From NCBI GenBank assembly GCA_025056455.1, contig JANWVY010000005.1, positions 310,001 to 374,000 of the forward strand: a stretch of DNA of 64,000 nucleotides, given 5' to 3'. Within the stretch, counting starts at the first letter, position 1. The number at the start of each line of letters is the position of its first letter. The translations under genes were made by a program, and so were the position numbers. The notes below the pieces were generated by a model, which made no database searches, was not told the origin of the DNA, and saw nothing but the letters and a program-made list of their open reading frames with translations. The DNA is from Bryobacteraceae bacterium. GTDB taxonomy: Bacteria > Acidobacteriota > Terriglobia > Bryobacterales > Bryobacteraceae. Shown here in pieces: positions 39,424 to 47,575 of this stretch.

Positions 39424-40908
39424 ATGTTGCGACGTTCGTTTATGCAAGCGACCGCGCTTTCGTTTGCCTCGGCTCCGGCCGTGCGGACGCAACCACCGCG
39501 AAGAAACATGGTGTTCATCCTTTCCGATGATCATCGCTATGACATGGTGGGAGCGCTAGGGCATCCCTGGTTGAGCAGCCATACGCCGCATCTTGACCGG
39601 ATGATCCGGCAAGGCGTGTATTTCCGGAATGCGTTTGTAACGACCTCGTTGTGTTCACCCAGTCGCGCCACGATCCTTACCGGGAAGTACATGCACGCGC
39701 ACGGGGTTTCAGACAACTTCACGCCGCTTGATCGGAAGTTTCCAACCTTTCCTCAGCTTCTACGGCAGAATGGCTACCGCACGGGCTTTTTTGGCAAGTG
39801 GCATATGGGTGGGGATACGGATGAGCCGCAGCCCGGTTTTGATGAGTGGCTAAGTTTTCGCGGGCAAGGAGAGTATGAGAATCCGGAAGTCAACCATAAC
39901 GGTGTCCGGGGACGGCGGCAAGGGAACATTTCGGACATTCTCACCCAGCAGGCCCGCCAGTTTATTCGTCAGAACGCCTCGCGTCCTTTCTGTGTTTACC
40001 TGTCACACAAGGCCGTTCACTCCCCGTTTCAGCCGCCAGCGCGTCACGCGCATCTGTTTCAAGGTCTGACGGTACCCCGGCCCCGGACGATGTGGTGGAA
40101 GGAGGAGTGGTACCGGCAGTGGCCGGAGTGGGTCAAGCGACGCCGCGTTACGCGGCATGGCGTTGACGGGATGCTCGACAGCGATGAAGCTTTCGATGTG
40201 CATTACCGGCGTTACTGCCAGTGTTTGATCGGAATTGATGAAAGCGTGGGGGAGATCTTCGAGGCTCTCGAAGAGAAGCAGCTGCTCGACGACACCCTGG
40301 TGATTTATATGGGTGACAATGGTTATTTGTGGGGCGAGCACGGCTTGATTGACAAGCGCGCGATGTATGAGCCCTCGATTCGAGTTCCCTTGTTTGCGCA
40401 CTGTCCTGCGCGATTTGGAAAGGCCGGCCGAGTGGTAGACCATCTGGCGCTGAATCTTGATTTAGCCCCGACTTTTTTGGAAGCCGCCGGCATCCGTCCC
40501 CTTGAGGGCATGCAGGGCCGCAGCCTGCTACCTCTTGCAGAAGGGCGAACGCCAGAAGATTGGCGCCGGGATTTTCTCTACGAATACGCCTGGGAGCAGG
40601 ACTTCCCCTACACACCGAATATTGTGGGGCTGCGAACGGAAACGCATAGTCTGATGCAATATCCGGGCCTGTGGGACATCCCAGAGCTGTACGATGTGGC
40701 AAAGGATCCCGAACAGATCCGAAACCTGGTTGCCGACGCAGCCATTGGTCCACGGATGCGTGGCCGTTATGTGACGCAGATTCGAAATCCAGAAACTAAG
40801 AGCCTGGTGAAGTCCATGCAGCGGCGGATGGCGGAAATTCTGGCGGCTACGGGGGGTGATCCGCGTTTGGCAGGGGAAGAGAATGAGAACAACCGGTTTG
40901 CCTTGTAA
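39424..40908 (+). CDS. Exported sulfatase
   Basis: A 494-residue type I sulfatase. The formylglycine site is C77-S-P79-S-R81 in TTSLCSPSRATILTGKY, the cysteine form that needs an FGE or anaerobic activator. Metal-binding SDDHRYD, the active-site GKWHMGG, and MGDNGYLWGEHG complete the site. The N-terminus (MLRRSFMQATALSFASA) looks like a Tat-type leader, so it is probably exported. The family hydrolyses sulfate esters of polysaccharides or glycosaminoglycans; the substrate is unknown. No FGE gene is adjacent. It is followed at 150 bases by RraA-like and dehydrogenase genes. Confidence 0.9.
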   Translation: MLRRSFMQATALSFASAPAVRTQPPRRNMVFILSDDHRYDMVGALGHPWLSSHTPHLDRMIRQGVYFRNAFVTTSLCSPSRATILTGKYMHAHGVSDNFTPLDRKFPTFPQLLRQNGYRTGFFGKWHMGGDTDEPQPGFDEWLSFRGQGEYENPEVNHNGVRGRRQGNISDILTQQARQFIRQNASRPFCVYLSHKAVHSPFQPPARHAHLFQGLTVPRPRTMWWKEEWYRQWPEWVKRRRVTRHGVDGMLDSDEAFDVHYRRYCQCLIGIDESVGEIFEALEEKQLLDDTLVIYMGDNGYLWGEHGLIDKRAMYEPSIRVPLFAHCPARFGKAGRVVDHLALNLDLAPTFLEAAGIRPLEGMQGRSLLPLAEGRTPEDWRRDFLYEYAWEQDFPYTPNIVGLRTETHSLMQYPGLWDIPELYDVAKDPEQIRNLVADAAIGPRMRGRYVTQIRNPETKSLVKSMQRRMAEILAATGGDPRLAGEENENNRFAL

Positions 40909-41059
40909 ACGCTGGTGAAATTTGGTTTGCCGGTATATGCTCTCCGCTGGGGAGAACATGCGGAGGCCGGCCTTGGTTGTGCGCAGAGTTTTCGAGACAA
41001 AAATCGGCGTTGGCTGGGATTGCACCTGCCAACGGACAACGACAAATGGATTGCTAGGA

Positions 41060-41752
41060 ATGAAACTTTGGAATGATGATGAGGAATTATTTGAGCTCGC
41101 CCGCAAGGAGTTGTTTGTTGCTGTTGTTGGGGACGTGATGGATCAGATGGGGTTGCGGCGGCAGTTTCTCCCTCCTCAAATTCAACCTCTCAAGCGCGAT
41201 TTGGTGATGATTGGCCGGGCGATGCCGGTGTTGGGTGTTGATTGGTTGGAAGAGGATATCGCCGGGGTGCACAACCCGGCGCTCAAAAAATCCTTTGGAC
41301 TCATGATGGAGGCTCTAGACAGTCTCAAGCCAAACGAGATCTACACGGTGACGGGCTGCTCGCCACAGTATGCTCTCTGGGGAGAGTTGATGTCCACGCG
41401 GGCCATGTATTGCCGGGCGGCCGGGGCGGTGCTAAACGGTTACACCCGGGATCTGCGAGGGATTCTCGCGCTGCAGTTTCCCGTGTTTTGTTGGGGCTCG
41501 TTTGCGCAGGATCAAAGCGTGCGGGGTAAAGTTGTCGACTACGGAATTTCCATCCAGATTGGGCAGGCGGTGATTGCGCCAGGCGATATCCTCTTTGGCG
41601 ATTGCGATGGAGTTTGTGTCGTACCGCGGAAGGCGGAAACGGAAGTATTCCTGGCGGCGATTCAAAAGGCCAGGGCTGAAAAGACGGTGCGAAGCGAAAT
41701 CGAGGCTGGCATGCCTGCCCGGGAAGCTTTTGAAAAGTACGGCATTCTCTAG
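41060..41752 (+). CDS. RraA-family protein (4-hydroxy-4-methyl-2-oxoglutarate aldolase-like)
   Basis: A 230-residue RraA-like protein. VAVVGDVMDQMG near the start, RAAGAVLNGYTRDLRG (the Arg-Asp pair used for metal/substrate in the aldolase group), and GDILFGDCDGVCVVPRKA are the family blocks. Members act as class II aldolases or oxaloacetate decarboxylases; only some E. coli-type members regulate RNase E. Beside a sulfatase and an SDR, a catabolic aldolase role is more likely. The frame opens at 40922; the ATG at 41060 matches the family N-terminus, although TAGGA lies very close to it. Confidence 0.83.
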   Translation: MKLWNDDEELFELARKELFVAVVGDVMDQMGLRRQFLPPQIQPLKRDLVMIGRAMPVLGVDWLEEDIAGVHNPALKKSFGLMMEALDSLKPNEIYTVTGCSPQYALWGELMSTRAMYCRAAGAVLNGYTRDLRGILALQFPVFCWGSFAQDQSVRGKVVDYGISIQIGQAVIAPGDILFGDCDGVCVVPRKAETEVFLAAIQKARAEKTVRSEIEAGMPAREAFEKYGIL

Positions 41753-41770
41753 GGTGGAGGAAAGTTCAAA

Positions 41771-42535
41771 GTGCAACTGGCAGGAAAATCAGCAATGGTT
41801 ACCGGTGGAGGATCTGGGCTTGGGGCGGCGACAGTAAGAGTGCTGGCTTCGGCAGGAGCTCATGTTTTGATTGTGGACCGCAACCAGGCAGCAGCTGAGG
41901 TGCAAGCCGCGCCGTTTGAAAATGTCGCAGTTGCAGTTGCTGATGTAACCCACCCGCAACAGATGTCCGAAGCCGTGGAGATTGCCCGGTCCAAGTTTGG
42001 GACGCTAGACATTTTGGTCAACTGCGCGGGTATTAGTGACCCGGGGCGCGTGCTGGGCAAGGAGGGCCCCATCGCGCTGGAGCGGTTTGCTCGCGTCGTG
42101 GAAGTCAATCTCCTCGGCACGTTTAATGCGATTCGACTCGCGGCAGCGGTTATGGCGGCCAATTCGCCTTCCTCTTCGGGCGAGCGCGGAGTGATTGTAA
42201 ACACTGCGTCGATTGCGGCCTTTGATGGCCAGATTGGACAGGTATCCTACGCGGCTTCCAAGGGCGGGATTGTTGGAATGACTCTTCCTTTAGCACGGGA
42301 TTTCGCCCGTCACGGGATCCGTGTTGTTACCATTGCTCCCGGCATTTTCGATACCCCCATGTTGGCGGAACTGGGCGAGGAGGTACGAGCCTCCTTGGCT
42401 GCGCAAGTGCCGTTTCCCCCAAGGCTAGGACGACCAGAGGAGTATGCTCATCTCGTAAAGGCGATCATCGAGAACGAGATGCTCAACGGGGAGGTCATCC
42501 GCTTGGATGGCGCGCTAAGGATGTCGCCGCGGTGA
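41771..42535 (+). CDS. Short-chain dehydrogenase/reductase (3-hydroxyacyl-CoA dehydrogenase type 2-like)
   Basis: A 254-residue classical [11 protein letters not shown] (11-18) is the NAD(P) site, with Asp in LIVDRN suggesting NAD. NCAG follows, and VNTASIAAF with SYAASKGG holds the catalytic Ser/Tyr/Lys. [13 protein letters not shown] resembles human type 2 (HSD17B10) 3-hydroxyacyl-CoA dehydrogenases. The start is a GTG with GGAGG ten bases upstream. It lies 18 bases after the RraA-like gene, so the two are probably co-transcribed. The physiological substrate cannot be read from sequence. Confidence 0.85.
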   Translation: MQLAGKSAMVTGGGSGLGAATVRVLASAGAHVLIVDRNQAAAEVQAAPFENVAVAVADVTHPQQMSEAVEIARSKFGTLDILVNCAGISDPGRVLGKEGPIALERFARVVEVNLLGTFNAIRLAAAVMAANSPSSSGERGVIVNTASIAAFDGQIGQVSYAASKGGIVGMTLPLARDFARHGIRVVTIAPGIFDTPMLAELGEEVRASLAAQVPFPPRLGRPEEYAHLVKAIIENEMLNGEVIRLDGALRMSPR

Positions 42536-42638
42536 TTCCTCCTCGGGTTTGCTGGTTTGTATAAAGGCCAGACAAGGCGGAGTCGGACCTTTGTCTAACG
42601 GATTTCCCCACTGTGTTGAAACCGCCCATCAGCCCCTG

Positions 42639-42864
42639 GTGTAGCGGGGGCCTCGTCCTGTGTCGAAACTGCACATCCCTCTCCTGTCTAACGCGTAGCT
42701 TCCTCTTGCCTGACGTGTAGCTTCGCCCCTCTCACGAAACTGCGCCCCTACTGCTGGTCCCGGGGTGTAGCTTCGGCACTCTCACGAAACCGCGCCGGTA
42801 TTACTGGTCCCGGGATGTAGCTTCGCCGCTCTCCGGAAGCCGCGCCCGTCGTGCTGGTCTAGGG
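42639..42864. repeat. Degenerate 50-bp tandem repeat
   Basis: Three adjacent 50-base units at 42715-42764, 42765-42814 and 42815-42864 begin (G/A)TGTAGCTTCG. They share CTCTC(A/C), GAA(A/G)C(T/C)GCGCC and CTGGTC near their ends. Two shorter or diverged units precede them (from 42639 and 42693). The gap between the dehydrogenase and the membrane protein genes (42536-42898) holds this repeat and nothing coding that I can support. There are no spacers of unique sequence, so it is not a CRISPR array. Confidence 0.85.
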
Positions 42865-42898
42865 TTTGGCCTCCTCCCCAAGTCGAACTTGCGTAGCG

Positions 42899-43642
42899 TC
42901 ACCCCTTCGCAAACGGCAAGGAGTTGCGCTGCCGGGAGCAATCATCGATGATGTCGTCCGTGTCGTGGGACACAGTTCGGCTGTTTTCCTGGAGCTGAGA
43001 CGCAGAGCTGGCAACGGGGGAAACCGCCCTCCACAAGGAGAACAGGCAAATGAAATAGCTGGCGGTAATGACGAGGTTTCCCAGCACGACCATATCCCTG
43101 GACAATTGCCTCAGCGAGTGTCCGATGGCCACGCCGGCAAACTGAACGCCAAACGCGGCGACGATCAGCAGCATTTGGCGATTTTTCCGTTGCAGCAGGA
43201 GGGTCCACAGCGTGAGATTGAGAAAGATGGAACCGAAATTGATGTTCCGGAGCGTCTGAGTCATCCAGAGATTTTGATTCTCGTGGTGAGCGAGCCAAAT
43301 TGAGCCGAGAATATAGAGAATGCCTGCTCCGACGACGTGAAGCAATTTACTCCGGTTGTGGCTTCGAACAACCTTCCACAATAGGTGGAGCAAGAGAGCA
43401 AAAATTAGCGTATACTGAAGGGCCTCGCCAATCCAGTAGTATTTGGCGTTTGCTTTCGTCCAGCGCCCCAGATCGAAGTAGGCCGTAGCCATCACTACGG
43501 AATTCAAGACGTCACTCACAGCGTAGGCAAGGAGAAACGGATATTGGCGGTAAGCTCCTTTCAGCAGGGCCGAAATGAGCAGGACTTGCAGGATAACGCC
43601 CAGGGCCAGCGTGGTCCACTGGAAAGTCATGAAGGTCGGCAA
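42899..43642 (-). CDS. Polytopic membrane protein, unknown function
   Basis: A 247-residue protein with about six or seven hydrophobic helices over residues 8-215 (TLALGVILQVLLISALL, LQYTLIFALLLHLLW, LLHVVGAGILYILG, IFLNLTLWTLLL, and others). A polar C-terminal tail with several Asp/Ser follows. I see no enzyme or transporter motif. Similar integral membrane hypotheticals are frequent in Acidobacteria. The start is a TTG at 43642 (GGGG five bases upstream) or the ATG at 43630. It is the last gene of the leftward group behind the hybrid kinase, 83 bases apart. Confidence 0.72.
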   Translation of the reverse strand: MPTFMTFQWTTLALGVILQVLLISALLKGAYRQYPFLLAYAVSDVLNSVVMATAYFDLGRWTKANAKYYWIGEALQYTLIFALLLHLLWKVVRSHNRSKLLHVVGAGILYILGSIWLAHHENQNLWMTQTLRNINFGSIFLNLTLWTLLLQRKNRQMLLIVAAFGVQFAGVAIGHSLRQLSRDMVVLGNLVITASYFICLFSLWRAVSPVASSASQLQENSRTVSHDTDDIIDDCSRQRNSLPFAKG

Positions 43643-43725
43643 CGTTTCCCCTCATTCACTCTATCGGCCTCCGAGTGACTTCGTATTAGCGCTAAGTTCA
43701 GATTTTTCTGAATCAGTGCAAGGTG

Positions 43726-45612
43726 TTAGCCGCGGGATTGGGAAAGCAGCAGGCGAACGGTTTGTAGCAGGACTGAAAGCGAGAAAGGTTTTGCAAGAAA
43801 TGCTTCATAAGGGGCAAGTTTACCTGACGACAGCGCTCTCTCGTCGGAATATCCGGACATGTATACCACTGGCATTCTCTTGTGGATTAATCGTAGCTGG
43901 GCCACGAGTTCCGTCCCGAGCATGTCGGGAAGCATGACGTCACTCACGATCAAGGCAGGTTCGCCTGCGTGCTGGGAGAGAATTTGGAGAGCCTCTTGGC
44001 CGGAAGACGCTTCGAGCACTTGATAGCCTTCGCGGCGGAGCACACGCGCGACTAAGCTTCGAATACTGGCCTCATCCTCCAGCACCAGGATTGTCTCGCG
44101 TGACGGCAAGACGGCTTCCGTTTGCTGAGCTGCAGCGGCTTCTGGCTGGGCCGGCGGCTGAGCGAGCGGAAAGCAGATTTCGTATTCCGCGGCATTGCTG
44201 CGGAAGCGCCTCAGGTAAACATGTGCGCCTGCTCTGCGCAAAGTGGCGCAGGCCGTGGCGACACCGTTCCCCAATCCGTGAAAGGGCTCGTTCCAGCGAT
44301 CCTCAAGCTCGTCGGTCACCTTTTGGAGGGGGCCAAGTCTTAAGAGGACATATTCGCCTGCACCCATGCCAGAGGCGAAGTCAACCATGACATGCGCGCG
44401 TTCCAAATGAATGTAAGGGCTCTCGTCTGTCGTTGTTAGCAGCTCGCGCACAGCTCGCTCCAAGATCGAGGGATCGACCTCAACCGTGGCGGGCGTAGGG
44501 CTGAGAGAAAGACTGGCGGGAAAGCTCATCTGGGTCAGCCAGTCGTTGAGGTTGATGAGCCTGCTGGCCGTTAAAGGCTGTTTTCCGAGCAGCGCCAACT
44601 GCTGATTGATGCTCGCAAAGCGCTCGGTTGCTTGCAGCGCTTCAGAGAGGCTTTCTTTGCGGGCATCGCCGTCGGGCAAACCTTGGAGAGCTTCTTCTAA
44701 ATTCAGTTGAAGCACCATGAGAATATTGTTGAAGTCGTGAGCCAGCTTCCCCGCAAAACGGGAGAGCGCGTCAATTTTTGCCGTGTCCAGGGCGCGTCGA
44801 GTGTCGTGGCGCCGCGAAGTCACATCCGAGGTGAAAACCTGGAGCACAGGTGGGTCACCCTCCACCCGTTGCACCTCGTCGGCGAGCCAAACCCAATCCT
44901 GGTTTCCCCGGTCGAGTCGATAGTCAACGACTCCGCTCATCCCCCCCTTCTCGGTCCCGTCCTCCGTTCCTCGATTGCTGCTTGTGCTCCCCACGCTTGC
45001 GGAGAAAACGGTCTGGTAAACCCGGGCTACGCGCCCAGCATCCGCCTCGAGAATTCGTTGCCGCCATTGCTCGGGCTGCAGGCTGCTAATTCGGGTGAGG
45101 GTGTCGGGGTTGGCGAACTCAAACTCCTTCAGGCTTTCATCCGTCCGCCAGACAACGCCCGGCAGGGCCCGCACCATGGATTGAACACTCGGCGGTAAAC
45201 CCTCCGCTTGCTCAACCACAACCAGGACATCGCTTTCCTCCTGGCTGAACCAGTCGGCAAAAGGAAAGGCTTGAAGACGCAAGTTCTGATCCGGTCGAGA
45301 GGGAAGGCTGCGGCGAAAAAAAACAGGCTCGGTAGCTTGACGGGATTCCCGGCACTGCGCAACGCGACTTAAAACGGCCTCCTCGGCGATGAGCTCGCTC
45401 AGCGTCACGCGCGCCACATCCTCGTGGGCCAAGTCGAACTGTTTTCGGAATGCGCGATTGACCGAGACCAGCGACAAGTCTGCGGCAACGATGGCTAGGC
45501 CCACCGGGACCGAGGCAAGAATCTCCTGGAAGTAACGTTTTTCGTTCTCAAGTAACGTGAGAAGCTTGGCCACTTGGTGCGGTGTCCAGAATTCTAGATC
45601 AGTTCGCTCCAA
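43726..45612 (-). CDS. Hybrid sensor histidine kinase with degenerate ATPase domain and C-terminal receiver
   Basis: A 628-residue soluble protein. PAS-like domains occur at about 20-110 (FQEILASVPVGLAIVAADLS) and 135-260. A HisKA segment follows with KLAHDFNNILMVLQLNLEEA, the phosphoacceptor His in AHDFNN. A HATPase-like region occupies about 355-480 and a receiver about 505-625 (LVLEDEASIRSL, VSDVMLPDMLG, MSGYSD, AKPFS). The ATPase N-box Asn is absent (ILERAVRELLTTTDES) and the G1 DxGxG is not recognisable; only GLGNGVATA resembles G2. The start is a TTG with GGGAG upstream. No membrane helix is present. It lies 292 bases after the PATAN-like gene; that gap shows no supportable gene. Confidence 0.85.
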   Translation of the reverse strand: MERTDLEFWTPHQVAKLLTLLENEKRYFQEILASVPVGLAIVAADLSLVSVNRAFRKQFDLAHEDVARVTLSELIAEEAVLSRVAQCRESRQATEPVFFRRSLPSRPDQNLRLQAFPFADWFSQEESDVLVVVEQAEGLPPSVQSMVRALPGVVWRTDESLKEFEFANPDTLTRISSLQPEQWRQRILEADAGRVARVYQTVFSASVGSTSSNRGTEDGTEKGGMSGVVDYRLDRGNQDWVWLADEVQRVEGDPPVLQVFTSDVTSRRHDTRRALDTAKIDALSRFAGKLAHDFNNILMVLQLNLEEALQGLPDGDARKESLSEALQATERFASINQQLALLGKQPLTASRLINLNDWLTQMSFPASLSLSPTPATVEVDPSILERAVRELLTTTDESPYIHLERAHVMVDFASGMGAGEYVLLRLGPLQKVTDELEDRWNEPFHGLGNGVATACATLRRAGAHVYLRRFRSNAAEYEICFPLAQPPAQPEAAAAQQTEAVLPSRETILVLEDEASIRSLVARVLRREGYQVLEASSGQEALQILSQHAGEPALIVSDVMLPDMLGTELVAQLRLIHKRMPVVYMSGYSDERALSSGKLAPYEAFLAKPFSLSVLLQTVRLLLSQSRG

Positions 45613-45904
45613 ATGATTTTTCTCCCACGTTTTGAGTGTGGAAGGACTTGTCCCGCCTCACAATGGGCTAAACGGTCGAAACACCATGGTACTCCTGATT
45701 TCCCAGTTCCAGTACCTTTCAAGCGCAAATTTCGCGTCACTGTGCGCCACGAGTTGCGGAGTAGCGTGTTTCGGTTCGTTCCGGCGAGCGGACCGCCCGG
45801 GAGATTGTGGATCTGGCGCGCTCGAAAGAAAACACGGAGGGTGATGGTCAAGGGTTCGAGAGCGGAACAGGTTGGGGCGCATCCTGGAGCGACAGGCGCT
45901 TCAC

Positions 45905-47371
45905 TCAAACCGGGATGGCGGTGAAACGGACGCGAAGGATTTCCTGAAGGCGGTGCATTTCGAAACGTTCCGGCTCGCCGAAGTTCCGTCCCTCGAAACG
46001 GACCACCAGGAGATTCTCGCTTCCGGCCACGGGTGTGAGCGCCAGGGTAGCTGTCTTGTTGCTCAGCAGCAAGAAATCACACTCGCCCTCATTTTGTTGA
46101 CGCAGGTAGCGATTTGCGAGTTGATGCAACTCAAACAGCCCCTGAGCTTCGAAGAATGCGGCCTCATCCGGGGGATGACAAGATACTAGGTGGTGGGCGT
46201 TGCAGACCGCCACGGCGGAAAAGAGCGTCGAGTTGAGTTGTTCTTCCGGGGCCGCGGTGTAGTCAAAATCTGGCAACGATTGGGGCTCTTCGGGACGGAA
46301 GTCACTGCCATCACTGCTCGCAGGAATGTCGCCCGCTGTGAAGGAGGACACCCGAGCCCGATTTGCGGCTTCTTCCACTAATAGGATTTCGGTCGGTTCT
46401 TCGACTTGAATTTCAGGTTCAGGATCCCCACTAAAAGTTGGAAACTCCTCGGGTTCGTCCAAGCTCGGATCGGTTGGCGAGGGCGTCCGGGCTGCGGGCC
46501 CGAGCGACGTTAGCGCCAAGTGGTTGGTTTTTAACTGGGATAAAACGGGAAACTCGGTCGGTTCTTCCACGGTGGGAGCGTTTGCCGCGGGGCGTGCGGC
46601 GTAGTCAGTTGGAATCGGTTGTGGCCGTGAGTACAGTTGGGGTGTTTCCGGAGCATTAGCCGCAGCGAGCGGCTCGGTCGAGGGCTCGATCGGAAAGGTT
46701 CCGAGATCGGAAAGGGCAACGTTTAAATTGGATACTGCAAAAGAGGGAAAATCTCGGTACTCAAAGCGGCAAGACTTCCAAGAAAGCAGCCGCGCGAGGG
46801 CCGTTGCGCCCGTCATTCGTCCGGTCTCACAATAGACGGCGCGGCCACCCCGAATACACAGATCGCCGATTTCTCCAGACTCGTGAGAAAAGCGAATCCA
46901 AGCTGCGTCCGGAAAGAGAGCGAATACAGCGAGCAGGTCCCTCGGCGACCAGTCGCAGCGGACCATCTGTTCGAACTCCTGGCAGCCTTGCGCTAGCAAG
47001 CGTTCGAGTTGCTCCTGGCTTAGCTGGGGGTGCGCTACCCGGAGCCCGGACAGATTCGAGGGTAGTCCTGCCAAGACACCGTCACGAAAGATGATGCAAC
47101 GCGGCGGACGATCCTTCAGCCAAGCCTCAACGAGCAGCTCGAGACTACCCGCCTGGGACGGACTTCCGCTTAGCAAAAGCACAGCCACCGGGCCGCGGCG
47201 CAGGATTCGTCCCGCCTCTTCGACATTCGAAACGAAGACCAGCTGGTAGGCCGGGTGATCTTGCCCGAGTTGCCGGAGTGTAGCCACGAAAGGTGCATCC
47301 TCGGAAGCCACAGCAAGCAGGTTATAGGGGGCAGCGCCGCGCGAGGGTTCATTAGTTGTTCGAAAGAACAT
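45905..47371 (-). CDS. PATAN/DUF4388-like regulatory protein with degenerate receiver-like N-terminus
   Basis: A 488-residue protein. Residues 15-100 look like a receiver fold without the phosphate-accepting Asp (VAVLLLSGSPSQ in its place). Residues about 140-225 match the PATAN/DUF4388 pattern (WIRFSHESGEIGDLCIRGG, AVYCETGRMTGATALARLLSW, SCRFEYRDF). A long Pro/Glu/Thr-rich linker (about 230-380) with a repeated EEPTEFP/EEPTEIL motif follows. The C-terminal 100 residues (LFELHQLANRYL, LLLSNKTATLALTPVAGSEN) resemble a Roadblock-type domain. PATAN proteins are partners in cyanobacterial pilus/phototaxis pathways. It is divergent from the chemosensory operon. The function is inferred from context. 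Confidence 0.72.
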   Translation of the reverse strand: MFFRTTNEPSRGAAPYNLLAVASEDAPFVATLRQLGQDHPAYQLVFVSNVEEAGRILRRGPVAVLLLSGSPSQAGSLELLVEAWLKDRPPRCIIFRDGVLAGLPSNLSGLRVAHPQLSQEQLERLLAQGCQEFEQMVRCDWSPRDLLAVFALFPDAAWIRFSHESGEIGDLCIRGGRAVYCETGRMTGATALARLLSWKSCRFEYRDFPSFAVSNLNVALSDLGTFPIEPSTEPLAAANAPETPQLYSRPQPIPTDYAARPAANAPTVEEPTEFPVLSQLKTNHLALTSLGPAARTPSPTDPSLDEPEEFPTFSGDPEPEIQVEEPTEILLVEEAANRARVSSFTAGDIPASSDGSDFRPEEPQSLPDFDYTAAPEEQLNSTLFSAVAVCNAHHLVSCHPPDEAAFFEAQGLFELHQLANRYLRQQNEGECDFLLLSNKTATLALTPVAGSENLLVVRFEGRNFGEPERFEMHRLQEILRVRFTAIPV

Positions 47372-47575
47372 GAAAGATCCGTTCTGCTTGCCACTATAAG
47401 TCAGTCTCTTGCGCCAGGGGTAGACGGCGAAGCACTTAGTTCGGCTTCCCCATGTTGGTGGGTGAAACTCTATAAGGCTTCCGCCCTATATAGGAAGGTT
47501 TCTAAGCGCCGTTAATAGGAGATGTAAGCGTGTTTGGGATTTAGGCTCGCAGTGGGCCTAGACACAAGGGAACCT

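Noticed and set aside
42639-42864. Possible CRISPR array from regularly spaced repeats
   Set aside because: Units are contiguous 50-base tandem copies with no unique spacers, they diverge from each other, and there are no cas genes nearby.
42866-43303. Rightward 145-aa frame opposite the polytopic membrane protein
   Set aside because: Antisense shadow of a clear multi-helix membrane protein; no ribosome site and no family pattern.
45594-45924. Overlapping 100-aa frames on both strands in the gap between the hybrid kinase and the PATAN-like gene
   Set aside because: Arg/Pro-rich with no family pattern; the minus-strand frame starts with TTG inside the upstream gene and overlaps both neighbours.
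47485-47494. Palindrome CCTATATAGG as an operator of the chemosensory operon
   Set aside because: A single ten-base palindrome in an AT-richer stretch; no regulator gene nearby and no second copy, so the call would be a guess.
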